Shown here piece after piece: positions 16,839 through 24,522 of a stretch of DNA of 30,175 bases (position 1 is the first letter of the stretch; every line of letters starts with the position of its first letter). The translations under genes were made by a program, and so were the position numbers. A model generated the notes under the pieces. That model was given only the letters and a program-made list of their open reading frames with translations, was not told where the DNA came from and searched no databases. Source of the stretch: Verrucomicrobia bacterium UBA1211 (lineage in GTDB: Bacteria; Verrucomicrobiota; Kiritimatiellia; RFP12; UBA1067); contig DBXN01000122.1 of the NCBI GenBank assembly GCA_002309585.1, positions 28,566 through 58,740 of the forward strand, written 5' to 3'.

Positions 16839-17752
16839 TCCACGCGCCACCGTTTATGCGCCCAGAGATACTGCTCGGGATACTTCCGGATCACCTCGCC
16901 CAGACGGCGGTTCACCTCTTTCAAAACAGCCTCCGTGTCGGCATTCCGGTTGCCGGTCGGCCGAAAGACATACGGCGTGTCGGTCAGGATCCGGTATTGA
17001 AACGGCGCATCCCGGACGAACGACCCGATCAGCATCGGGATACCTGTCGCCAGATGGAGACGGGCGGGCGACGTGTGGGTACTGGCGGGACGACCCAGAA
17101 AATCAACCACGATACCCTGCTTCTTGTTGGCGTGCTGGTCCATCACCAGCGTCATCGCGGCGCAACTTTGCTTCCACTGGCGGATGATGTCGGGCGTAAA
17201 CCCCTTCTTTTTGGAGATTACGGTAATGGAACCCCGGAAGTGATGGGTCTTGAAATAGCGCTCCAGAAAGGGATTGTTCATTTTCCGCGCCACCGCGATC
17301 AGCGGACGGCTGTAGGAGAGCACAATCCCTCCCGCTTCCCAAACACCGTGATGTCCCGTCAGGATCATGACCGGCAGATCGGGACGTTCCAGCAGCAGGG
17401 TCCGGGTCTCCTCCGGGCCGTCGAAACGCAGATGGTCCCGCCAATTTTCGGCCGTCACGACCTGCCCCACCTTCAGCGCCTCGCAGAGATGGCCCGCGAA
17501 ATGGCCGAAGGCGCGCCGCGCGATCCGGTCGGCCTCCTTCGGGTCATCGGTGATGCCTGCTCTGAGGATGTTATCGACCGCCACCTTGCGGCGCCCTCGG
17601 AAGAGCGGATAAAAGAACGTGACGAACGCCGAGCCGATGCCATAGGCCTTCCGGGCCGGAATTAGACCGTAGAGCGCGAAGACGCATCGGATGGCGATAT
17701 AGGCCAGCCAGCTGACGATCAGCGGTTCCTTTACCCTCTTTTTCCTGCTCAT
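16835..17752 (-). CDS. Lipid A biosynthesis (LpxL/HtrB-type) acyltransferase
   Basis: 305 residues from ATG 17752, which overlaps the kduI TGA as ATGA. Longer frames to 17863 lie inside kduI and are rejected. An N-terminal membrane anchor (VSWLAYIAIRCVFALYGLIP) precedes the acyltransferase core with HX4E at His134/Glu139 (LTGHHGVWEAGG). DQHANKKQGIVVDFLGRPAS and the terminal YLWAHKRWR are typical of the LpxL/LpxM family. It adds secondary acyl chains to Kdo-lipid A or a related glycolipid at the cytoplasmic face of the inner membrane, implying a diderm envelope. Its two neighbours are overlapped by four bases each, so all three should be translated together. Confidence 0.9.
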   Translation of the reverse strand: MSRKKRVKEPLIVSWLAYIAIRCVFALYGLIPARKAYGIGSAFVTFFYPLFRGRRKVAVDNILRAGITDDPKEADRIARRAFGHFAGHLCEALKVGQVVTAENWRDHLRFDGPEETRTLLLERPDLPVMILTGHHGVWEAGGIVLSYSRPLIAVARKMNNPFLERYFKTHHFRGSITVISKKKGFTPDIIRQWKQSCAAMTLVMDQHANKKQGIVVDFLGRPASTHTSPARLHLATGIPMLIGSFVRDAPFQYRILTDTPYVFRPTGNRNADTEAVLKEVNRRLGEVIRKYPEQYLWAHKRWRVE

Positions 17753-18579
17753 CTGAACCGTTTCATATCGCAGGCGTCCATGTCGTCGAAGACCTGGTTC
17801 TCGCCGCCCATCGCCCAGACAAAGGTGTAGGCGCCCGTACCCGCACCGCAGTGGATCGACCACGGGGGCGAGAGGACCACCTGTTTCTCGCGGAGGACCA
17901 CATGCCGGGTCTCCTCCGGTTCGCCCAGCAGATGCATCACCATGCCGTCCTTCGGCAGATCAAAGTAGCAGTAGACCTCGGTCCGGCGATCATGGGTGTG
18001 CGGCGGGAAGGAGTTCCAGACGCTTCCCTCGTGCAGCTGCGTGAAACCCATGACCAGCTGGCAACTTTCGGTAAATCCGGGACGGATATACTGGCGGAGC
18101 GTGCGGCGGTTGGATTCGGCCAGCGATCCCAATTCCAACGTGTTGGCGTCCTTGACCGACATTTTTGTGGTCGGATAGGCCGTGTGCGCGGGATAGGAGA
18201 CCAGATAAAACTGCGCGGGCGCCTCCTGCCGCTCGCTCCGGAAGAGAATCTCCCGGCTGCCACGGCTGATATAGAGACATTCGCGGTTTTCGAGCGGATA
18301 GTCAACCCCGTCCACCGTCACGCTCCCCGCACCGCCCAGATTGATGACGCCCGCCTCGCGACGCTCGCAGAAATAGGCGCAGGCCATCTCCGCCCCGCCC
18401 TGGAGCGGCAGCGGATCCGCAAGGGGAACAATCCCGCCCACCACCGCACGGTCCACCGAGGTGTAGACCAGCTGGATCGTACCGGGTTGGAAGAGGTTCT
18501 CCACCACAAAATGCTCACGCAACTCATCCGTCGTCATCCGCCGATAGGCCTGACGGTCGGCCGCCTCAATCGTTCTCAT
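17749..18579 (-). CDS. kduI: 5-dehydro-4-deoxy-D-glucuronate isomerase
   Basis: 276 residues (E. coli 278). It converts 5-keto-4-deoxyuronate to 2,5-diketo-3-deoxygluconate in pectin and uronate breakdown, in the cytoplasm. The cupin zinc site is complete: His194 and His196 (FPPHTHDRRTE), Glu201, and His243 (PPWSIHCGAG), each offset by two from the E. coli residues. FVVENLFQPG and the NLGGAGSVTVDG strand also match. AAAGGG precedes ATG 18579. It is first in an ATGA-coupled set with a lipid acyltransferase and a glycosyltransferase, an unexpected context for a catabolic enzyme. No kduD or pectin lyase is nearby. Confidence 0.95.
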   Translation of the reverse strand: MRTIEAADRQAYRRMTTDELREHFVVENLFQPGTIQLVYTSVDRAVVGGIVPLADPLPLQGGAEMACAYFCERREAGVINLGGAGSVTVDGVDYPLENRECLYISRGSREILFRSERQEAPAQFYLVSYPAHTAYPTTKMSVKDANTLELGSLAESNRRTLRQYIRPGFTESCQLVMGFTQLHEGSVWNSFPPHTHDRRTEVYCYFDLPKDGMVMHLLGEPEETRHVVLREKQVVLSPPWSIHCGAGTGAYTFVWAMGGENQVFDDMDACDMKRFR

Positions 18580-18667
18580 CGCAAAGCCCTTTCAATGTGA
18601 GGAAACGGGAAAAGTTTACCACAACCAGCCAGAGGGGAAAACAATAAACACGCCCCAAGGGCGATTA

Positions 18668-18776
18668 TGGCATTGTGGAAATATGCCAATGTGGCATTAT
18701 GGAAATGAGAACCACCCAACCACCAAACCACCTGCCACCGCACCATCAACGTTTGAGCGTTGAGAACATTCTTCTC
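18668..18776. repeat. Mosaic intergenic repeat cassette C
   Basis: Five contiguous 8-base steps (TGGCATTG, TGGAAATA, TGCCAATG, TGGCATTA, TGGAAATG) fill 18668-18707. ACCACCCA, ACCACCAA and ACCACCTG follow at 18711-18734; these are the reverse-complement word of cassette A. Then come TTTGAGCGTTGAG (18752-18764) and a CTTCTCTCTTCACTCTTCA tract. The octamer phase is kept across point changes, which points to slippage or recombination, not coding. Confidence 0.8.
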
Positions 18777-18779
18777 TCT

Positions 18780-19234
18780 TCACTCTTCATTTTCATTCGT
18801 CAGCCGCCGTTGGTTTACCGTGTCCCATCGGACGCTAGCCCCGGAGGACGAGGTGACGGTCAACGTCCCCGTTGTCTCGTCCAAGGCGAACGTGACCGTG
18901 TCGCCGATGGGGAACGAGACGATCCTTGAGTGGTGATCGAAGAGAATCTGTCGTCCATCCTCTTCCAGCCGGTTTACATTCAGCCGCCGTCCCTGACCGT
19001 TCAGCGTGTAATCCCTACTAAATACGAGCGTTCCAGAAGCGATTTTACGCGTTGAGAACCGAACGGGGCAGAGCGGCGACCGGGCCCACTCGTTCGTTCC
19101 CTTAAGACGACAGCCCGCATTTGGTTTGTTCCGAGCGGCGACATATCGAACAGAGGTATACCTCCAAAGTTCCACACTAGATTTCCACCTGGCGGCAACG
19201 TTTTGACATCCCCGCGTGTACAGCCGATCCTCAT
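18780..19234 (-). pseudogene. Decayed gene of unknown function
   Basis: A strong AGGAGGT site lies 6 bases before ATG 19234. The reading starts MRIGCTRGDVKTLPPGGNLV and continues NFGGIPLFDMSPLGTNQMRA. At about 19104-19110 (CTTAAGG on the minus strand) the sensible reading moves to another frame: GTNEWARSPLCPVRFSTRKI, then YTLNGQGRRLNVNRLEEDGR and FPIGDTVTFALDETTGTLTV, ending at 18780. One missing base explains this. The reconstructed product of about 151 residues looks beta-rich, with no domain I recognise. Without the frameshift the start frame ends at 19001. The region is more AT-rich than its neighbours. Confidence 0.5.
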
Positions 19235-19619
19235 GTCTGACCTCCTTCCGGCGCAACCTACAGGCCGCACGATAGGGTGCAAAACATACGGTCGAATGGT
19301 CCCCATCCCAATACGTTTGAGTTTTTATAGAAGAAATTGTAGTGGAAACGTTCGGCGCAGACAACGATTTTATATCTCGCGCAGAGACGCGGAGACGCAG
19401 AGATTTCGCACACCCTGAACCCTCGGAGGCTCTGTGTGGGAATCCAAACGAGTCCTGGTTGAATTCCACCGTTGCCTTTCTGCCCAAAATACGGCATACT
19501 GTATCCTAACAATGAATGGAATACCGTATCCGAACGGAACGGACGGTGTGATGCTGTTCAATGCCGGACAAGCGGGTGTCCAGTATTTGACGAACCGGGG
19601 GATGAACATAGGAGAAACC
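19235..19619. other. Gene-free stretch with an octamer repeat
   Basis: 385 bp between two decayed genes. It contains GCAGAGAC, GCGGAGAC, GCAGAGAT in exact 8-base steps at 19381-19404. A CTCTGTG word at 19431-19437 partly complements them. Near 19500-19545 two similar halves (GTATCCTAACAATGAATGG, then GTATCCGAACGG) suggest an old duplication. A plus-strand frame from 19512 reads NGIPYPNGTDGVMLFNAG in phase with the next gene and may be the remnant of an upstream coding piece. No RNA gene is recognised. Confidence 0.5.
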
Positions 19620-20208
19620 ATGAGAAAGTATGTTGCGTTATTTTCGATTATGGTTGCCATCGTCGCCACGGGGGTAACGAATGTCTCGGTTCGGATTCAG
19701 GCGGAACACCCTTTCTCTTTCACGGACGAATCCATAGCCATATCGTGCTATTTAAGAAACAATGGAACAAATGTAATTCCTGTCTTGTCGTTCCCTCCAG
19801 ATAATCGTCGTGGGCAGATGTTTTTCTCAGATCCGTCCGCATTAAGCGCACACACAAAGGTGCGTATGTCTAAAGAGTATTCCATGATTCGCACGCATGT
19901 TGACGAAGCAGGAGACATTTTGAAGGGTCCTCGACAGGAAAATATCGGACGGAAAGTTGTGTTTCAAGTCATCCTATCAAGTTGACACGGATATGCTCCC
20001 TGTCTATGTGTATTTGAATACTGTTGAGACCTCACGGTTTCTGTTCGTCGGAAGCGGGCGCAGACTTTGTTCTCTTGCCACCAACGAAGTCCCGTCTTTC
20101 GCGATGAACTCCAATGCGGCGATCCTCACCGTTACATTGCCCGTGTCCCGCAAGACCGCGCGGTACTATCCCCGGACTGGGAGAATCGAGGAGAAGGCGA
20201 TGCCGTAA
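19620..20208 (+). pseudogene. Secreted hypothetical protein, probably frameshifted
   Basis: ATG 19620 has GGAG 6 bases upstream. The first frame gives 122 residues: a signal peptide (MRKYVALFSIMVAIVATGVT) and a beta-sandwich-like start (SVRIQAEHPFSFTDESIAIS, CYLRNNGTNVIPVLSFPPDN). It stops at 19985. From about 19957 another frame gives a sensible continuation (KSSYQVDTDMLPVYVYLNTV, ETSRFLFVGSGRR) to TAA 20206-20208. A single-base change between about 19950 and 19985 would join them into about 196 residues. I do not recognise a family; the look is that of a surface-exposed Ig-like protein. Low GC compared with the flanks suggests weak constraint or foreign origin. Confidence 0.55.
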
Positions 20209-20240
20209 GCAAATGCCGCAACCGCGCTGGATACCCACTA

Positions 20241-20390
20241 CCGTTGAGCGTTGGGGTAAGGTTAAACGATTAAAAGCCAGTCGCCCTGGTCAGGTGATTG
20301 GGTGATTAGGCTTAACTCTCAACGCTCAACTCTCAACAGTGTCTGTGGTTTGACCACTGATCAGTGATCACTCTTTTCTGTTCCCTCTCA
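20241..20390. repeat. Mosaic intergenic repeat cassette D
   Basis: GTTGAGC, GTTGGGG (20243-20256) is followed by GGTTAAACGATTAAAAG (20260-20276), which is shared with the 3' end of the MscS gene. Then come GGTGATTG, GGTGATTA, GGC (20293-20311), CTCAACGCTCAACTCTCAAC (20318-20337) and TTGACCACTGATCAGTGATC (20350-20369), which includes overlapping palindromes. The order copies cassette A in the same orientation, then diverges after CTCTTTTCTGTTCCCTCT. About 95 bp of sequence remain before citrate synthase. Confidence 0.8.
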
Positions 20391-20484
20391 TGAGTCAGAA
20401 ATGGTTGCCTGTAAATTATCATTGCTTTCCCGACCTAACTTTGTCAAAATATCAAATTGTTTTTAGAGAGGAGAACCTTTGCAG

Positions 20485-21855
20485 ATGGTAACACAGTTGA
20501 CCAATCCGAAAATTGATGCGGCCTTGCTGAGAAATTATTCGGATAAAATCCGCGCAAACGGCAAGATTGATCCCGAATTGTACGCGAAGTATAACGTCAA
20601 ACGCGGATTGCGCAACGCCGACAGCACGGGTGTGCTTGTTGGGCTGACCAGTATCGGCAGCGTCCACGGCTATATGATTTCCGAAAGCGAGAAGGTCGCC
20701 GTTCCCGGCCAGCTGTTTTACCGCGGGATCAATCTGACCGACCTAGTGAAGGGCTTCCAGGATGAGCGCCGTTCAGGATTCGAGGAGTGCGCCTATCTGC
20801 TCCTCTTCGGTGACCTGCCCAAGCGGGATGAGCTTGAGACGTGGAAGAAGACGCTGGGATCGTTCCGCCGGCTACCTGACGGGTTCAAAGAGAGCGCCAT
20901 CATCCGCGCGCCCGGCAAGGACATCATGAACAGCATCGCCCGGGCGGTGCTGATGGCCTACACCTACGATCCTGCACCCGACCAGCTGGATCTGGACACC
21001 CTGCTCCGCCAGAGCATCGAACTGATCGCCCAGTTCCCCACCATCGCCGCCTACGCCTATCAGGCCAAAGCCCACTACCACATGGGCCAGAGTCTCCTGC
21101 TGCGCTATCCCGAACCGGAGTTGAGCACGGCCGAGAATTTTCTGCGTCTGATCCGTGAGGACGGACTCTATTCCCCGCTGGAGGCGGAACTGCTCGATCT
21201 TTGTTTCGTGATCCATGCGGAACACGGCGGCGGTAACAACTCCGCCTTCACCACCCATGTCGTTTCCTCGTCATTCACCGACACCTACGCCGCGATCGCG
21301 GCGGCCGCCCTCTCGCTGAAGGGACCCCGCCACGGTGGCGCGAACTTGCGCGTGATGCAGCAGATGATGGAAATCAAGGAGAATGTCGAGCATTGGGACA
21401 ACGAGAACGAGGTCGCCGACTACCTACGCAAGATCCTCAATAAGGAGGCGGGCGACGGCACGGGTCTGATCTACGGACTGGGCCATGCGGTCTACACGAT
21501 CTCCGATCCCCGGACCGAGATGTTGCGGGCGCGCGCGCGCGAACTCGCCAAAGCGAAGGGTCGCGACGAGGAGATGGCGCTGTATGAGCTGATCGAACGG
21601 CTGGGGCCGGAGGTCTTCAACCAGAACCGCGCCAAGCCGCGTGAGCTCTGCGCGAATGTTGACTTCTATTCGGGATTCGTCTATGACATGCTGAACATCC
21701 CGATCGATCTCTACACGCCGATTTTCGCCATCGCCCGCGTGGTCGGCTGGTGTGCCCACCGGATCGAGGAGCTGTTGAACGGCGGCCCCATCATCCGTCC
21801 CGCCTACAAGGCGATCGTCGAGCCGCGTCCCTATGTCCCGCAGGCGCTCCGGTAA
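20485..21855 (+). CDS. gltA: Citrate synthase
   Basis: 456 residues from ATG 20485; a TTG two codons upstream (20479) is 5 bases from GAGGAG and is a real alternative start. It condenses oxaloacetate and acetyl-CoA to citrate in the cytoplasm. The catalytic set is His247 (VIHAEHGGGNNSAF), His334 (GLGHAVYTISDPR) and Asp393 (NVDFYSG), with GPRHGGAN between them. The ~35-residue N-terminal extension and the HAEHGGGNNS form resemble the citrate synthases of anaerobic Firmicutes and PVC bacteria, which may serve glutamate synthesis in an incomplete TCA pathway. A methylcitrate activity cannot be excluded. The MscS gene follows after 39 bp. Confidence 0.95.
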   Translation: MVTQLTNPKIDAALLRNYSDKIRANGKIDPELYAKYNVKRGLRNADSTGVLVGLTSIGSVHGYMISESEKVAVPGQLFYRGINLTDLVKGFQDERRSGFEECAYLLLFGDLPKRDELETWKKTLGSFRRLPDGFKESAIIRAPGKDIMNSIARAVLMAYTYDPAPDQLDLDTLLRQSIELIAQFPTIAAYAYQAKAHYHMGQSLLLRYPEPELSTAENFLRLIREDGLYSPLEAELLDLCFVIHAEHGGGNNSAFTTHVVSSSFTDTYAAIAAAALSLKGPRHGGANLRVMQQMMEIKENVEHWDNENEVADYLRKILNKEAGDGTGLIYGLGHAVYTISDPRTEMLRARARELAKAKGRDEEMALYELIERLGPEVFNQNRAKPRELCANVDFYSGFVYDMLNIPIDLYTPIFAIARVVGWCAHRIEELLNGGPIIRPAYKAIVEPRPYVPQALR

Positions 21856-21894
21856 CACCGCAAAGAACGTCCGTCTGATGAGAAGGAGAAGACC

Positions 21895-22839
21895 ATGACA
21901 AATGAAGCCGTGACCGCGATTAACGCGACCAATGAGGTCATTGTCGCGACTAACATGACCGCCGTCGCCAAACAGGCCTCATCGGCCCTGTCGCAGGAAA
22001 TCTCACAGACCAAAGCGGTTTGCCAGCAGATGGTGGATTGGGTCTCGACAAACGGTATCTCCTATCTGATCAACATTCTGATCGCGCTGGTCATCCTCTT
22101 CGTGGGCATGATCCTGATCCGGGTGATTGTCCACATCTCCCGCAAAGCGCTGGAGAAGACATCCAACATCAACTCCCTGCTTGAGGATTTCATCGCGAGC
22201 GTGATCCACAAGGGCTGTTGGGCCCTGCTGCTGATGATCGTTCTCCAGCGGATCGGCGTGAATGTGGCGCCGCTGATCGCGGGATTGGGCGTGACCGGTT
22301 TCATCATGGGTTTCGCCTTCCAGGACTCGCTCAGTAACCTCGCCTCCGGGATGATGATCGCGATCAACCATCCTTTCGCGATCGGCGATTATGTCTCGAT
22401 CAGCGGGATTGACGGCACCGTCAAAGAGCTCAACATGATGGCCACCACGCTTGCGACGGCGGACAACAAGAAGGTCGTTGTTCCGAACAAGAGCGTTTGG
22501 GGCGCCGCCATCACCAACTTCAGCGCCCTTCCGACCCGGAGGGTCGATTTGACGATCGGCATCGACTACGGTGAAGACATCGCCAAGGCGCGTGAACTGA
22601 TCATGGAGGCGGTCACCGCCTGTCCGCTGGTCCTGCCCGAGCCCACCCCCACCATCGAGGTGATCAAGTTCGACGAGTCTTCCGTCAATTTCTGCATCCG
22701 CCCCTGGGCGAAAAACGCGGATTACTGGAAGGTCTACTTCACCTGCAACGAGATGATCAAGCAACGCTTCGACCAAAACGGCATCCGCATCCCCTTCAAG
22801 CAGATCGATGTCCACCTGAAAGAAAGATTAAACGATTAA
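21895..22839 (+). CDS. Small-conductance mechanosensitive channel, MscS family
   Basis: 314 residues, start with AAGGAGAAG upstream. A polar N-terminal helix (1-50) precedes three membrane segments: TM1 about 57-80, TM2 about 104-120, and the pore-lining TM3 at about 125-157 (GLGVTGFIMGFAFQDSLSNL, then ASGMMIAINHPF). The beta domain has GDYVSISGIDGTVKELNMMA and VVVPNKSVWGAAITNFS, followed by an alpha/beta C-terminal vestibule. It opens under membrane tension to release osmolytes during hypo-osmotic shock. The last codons and TAA lie within a TTAAACGATTAAAAGG repeat, so the final residues (KERLND) are partly repeat-encoded. It probably shares the citrate synthase transcript. Confidence 0.94.
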   Translation: MTNEAVTAINATNEVIVATNMTAVAKQASSALSQEISQTKAVCQQMVDWVSTNGISYLINILIALVILFVGMILIRVIVHISRKALEKTSNINSLLEDFIASVIHKGCWALLLMIVLQRIGVNVAPLIAGLGVTGFIMGFAFQDSLSNLASGMMIAINHPFAIGDYVSISGIDGTVKELNMMATTLATADNKKVVVPNKSVWGAAITNFSALPTRRVDLTIGIDYGEDIAKARELIMEAVTACPLVLPEPTPTIEVIKFDESSVNFCIRPWAKNADYWKVYFTCNEMIKQRFDQNGIRIPFKQIDVHLKERLND

Positions 22840-22920
22840 AAGGTTAAAGAGTTAAAAGGTTATGGGACACGCGTCACGCCGCACACCGAGCACCCTTCCC
22901 CGTTCCCCTTTCCCCTTATA
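22824..22920. repeat. Repeat cassette E at the 3' end of the MscS gene
   Basis: TTAAACGATTAAAAGG starts inside the coding region (22828) and supplies its TAA (22837-22839). GTTAAAGAGTTAAAAGGTTA follows it. TTCCCCG, TTCCCCT, TTCCCCT fill 22896-22916 in exact 7-base steps. Both words also occur, reverse-complemented or direct, in cassettes A and D. Confidence 0.75.
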
Positions 22921-22934
22921 ATCCCGATTTGACA

Positions 22935-22964
22935 TTGACAAGAACGCCCCCTATCTACCATAAT
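22935..22964 (+). promoter_or_regulatory. Promoter of the zinc-ribbon/EIIA gene
   Basis: TTGACA (22935-22940), an 18-bp spacer, and CATAAT (22959-22964, one base from TATAAT). A second TTGACA directly upstream (22929-22934) makes a tandem copy of the -35 box. The predicted start near 22971 leaves a leader of about 39 bases containing GGGAAGGA. Confidence 0.6.
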
Positions 22965-23009
22965 GGTGCATCGTTTGGAAAACCGAGAGAATGACGAGGG
23001 AAGGATTTT

Positions 23010-23843
23010 ATGCAGAGTTTAATCAATCATCTCAACCAATTGCAAGAGCTGGTGTTGATCCGTGACGAGCATCGGATGACGGGTGACGGCGCGCATTTGG
23101 ATCGGTTGAATGAGTCGATTGACCAGATGACCAGTAAGTTGCCTCCAGATGTCAAATCGCTCTATCAGCGGCTTTACACCAAAGACCATATCGTGGTCGC
23201 CCCGATGTATAACGGGTGCTGTTCCATCTGCGGCATGCGGTTGCCGATCGCGCAAGTGCAGGCGGTCCGTCTCTGCAAGCAGCTCCAGAACTGCCCCAGT
23301 TGCGCACGGATTCTCTTCGAAGAGACGGACGCGCCCCGCTGGGTCGGTGAGATGCCGAGCCGCACCGCGCCCCGCAAATCGGGCATCTCCCGCTTTTCCG
23401 CCGAATCCCTGATGATTCCGAATCTAAAGGCGGAAACCCGCGATAGCGCGATCGCGGAGCTGGCGGCCTTGATGGAGGCCAAACACTTTGTCTCCGGCGC
23501 CGACAAACTGGTCCGCGGCGCTTTGGAACGCGAAGCGGTCTTAAGTACGGCGATGGAGCACGGTTTGGCGTTCCCCCACGTTCGGGGCGTCGAAGGGGGC
23601 GGCTTGACGATGGCGTTGGGTATTTCGCGGAAAGGGATCCGTTTTGACGAGTCGGATAACCTGACGCACATCATCTTTCTGATCACGATCCCGACGGCGG
23701 TCAGCGCCTTTTACCTGAGGCTGCTCTCGCTCCTGACCGACACCTTCATGAAGGAACAGAACCGCACCGCGGTGATGGCGGCGGAAACGCCCGAGCAGTT
23801 GTGGAAAGCACTGACCAAAGCGACCCGCTATTCGATCAAGTAG
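23010..23843 (+). CDS. Zinc-ribbon protein fused to a PTS EIIA (PtsN/fructose-type) domain
   Basis: 277 residues, start with GGAAGGA upstream. Residues 1-60 form a coiled helical hairpin. A four-cysteine zinc ribbon follows (CSIC, 71-74; CPSC, 95-98), resembling the C4 ribbon of coiled-coil COG1579-type proteins. After a basic linker (110-135), residues 137-275 match a PTS EIIA type-2 domain. It has the phospho-acceptor His190 in GLAFPHVR, MALGISRKGIRF, and the closing THIIFLITIPTAVSAFYLRL helix/strand. EIIA-Ntr proteins regulate metabolism by phosphorylation state; the ribbon could bind RNA polymerase, nucleic acid or a protein partner. No HPr or EI is in the window. It has its own promoter and its stop is 6 bp from a convergent gene. 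Confidence 0.85.
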   Translation: MQSLINHLNQLQELVLIRDEHRMTGDGAHLDRLNESIDQMTSKLPPDVKSLYQRLYTKDHIVVAPMYNGCCSICGMRLPIAQVQAVRLCKQLQNCPSCARILFEETDAPRWVGEMPSRTAPRKSGISRFSAESLMIPNLKAETRDSAIAELAALMEAKHFVSGADKLVRGALEREAVLSTAMEHGLAFPHVRGVEGGGLTMALGISRKGIRFDESDNLTHIIFLITIPTAVSAFYLRLLSLLTDTFMKEQNRTAVMAAETPEQLWKALTKATRYSIK

Positions 23844-23849
23844 TCTGCC

Positions 23850-24497
23850 CTATTCAAACCGCAGTTCCCCGAAACAGGCGGGGAGGTGGAAATTGAGTGC
23901 GGTGATCGGTGACCAGGCCATCCAGTGGGGATGGGAGGTCCGGTCCGCGCATTTGTAGAAATTGCCCCGCCACGGTGTGGCGGTGTCCAGCGGGCCGGTA
24001 AAGGAGGCCAGAACCGCGAAAGGAACCCGATACGAGAGGTGCCATGCCGTCGGCTGGGTTATTTCGGGATCAATCGTCCTCGGGAGAGAGGATCGGATCG
24101 TGATGCGGTCGCACAGGTCATCCGGCAGCGGCGTGAATTTCGCCAGCCCCGAAGGGGTGCGGGCCGGATCCTCCACATAAAAACAGAGGAGGGTCCCGCC
24201 CGCGTTGATCTCGATGTTGAAATATCCCTTGCCCGATTTGGGTTGGACAAAGAACTCGACGCAGCTGTCGGTACAGACGGCGGAATGGCGTTTCGTCTGG
24301 ATCGAGCGGAGATAACGGTCTTTGACATCAAAGCGGACATAGAGGTTGGCCGTGTCATGGAGGACGCGGAAAGACACATCGGGAACCGGAAGGGAGGATT
24401 CGGGACGGACCACCTCAAGCCGTCCCGTTTCCGCCTGGCCGAAATCGACTGACTCAAGCGCCGTTTCCGCTGTTTTCTTGATCGTATACCGCATCAT
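23850..24497 (-). CDS. CBM9-like (DOMON-type) carbohydrate-binding protein
   Basis: 215 residues from ATG 24497, with GAGGT upstream; GTG 24500 and ATG 24494 are close alternatives. The fold signature of the CBM9-like family is clear: VSFRVLHDTANLYVRFDVKD, then CTDSCVEFFVQP and GYFNIEINAGGTLLCFYVED. The last part has WHLSYRVPFAVL and WRGNFYKCADRTSHPHWMAW. There is no signal peptide, so it may work in the cytoplasm or be exported by an unseen route. Family members bind glycans or heme-like ligands; many stand-alone PVC and Bacteroidetes copies are uncharacterised. It follows sppA by 25 bp. Confidence 0.82.
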   Translation of the reverse strand: MMRYTIKKTAETALESVDFGQAETGRLEVVRPESSLPVPDVSFRVLHDTANLYVRFDVKDRYLRSIQTKRHSAVCTDSCVEFFVQPKSGKGYFNIEINAGGTLLCFYVEDPARTPSGLAKFTPLPDDLCDRITIRSSLPRTIDPEITQPTAWHLSYRVPFAVLASFTGPLDTATPWRGNFYKCADRTSHPHWMAWSPITALNFHLPACFGELRFE

Positions 24498-24522
24498 CAC
24501 GCCACCTCGTCCCGTTCGCCCC

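Noticed and set aside
18780..19487. A single intact 235-codon minus-strand gene
   Set aside because: Its first half crosses the octamer repeat and is low-quality sequence; the ribosome-binding site and sensible start lie in another frame at 19234.
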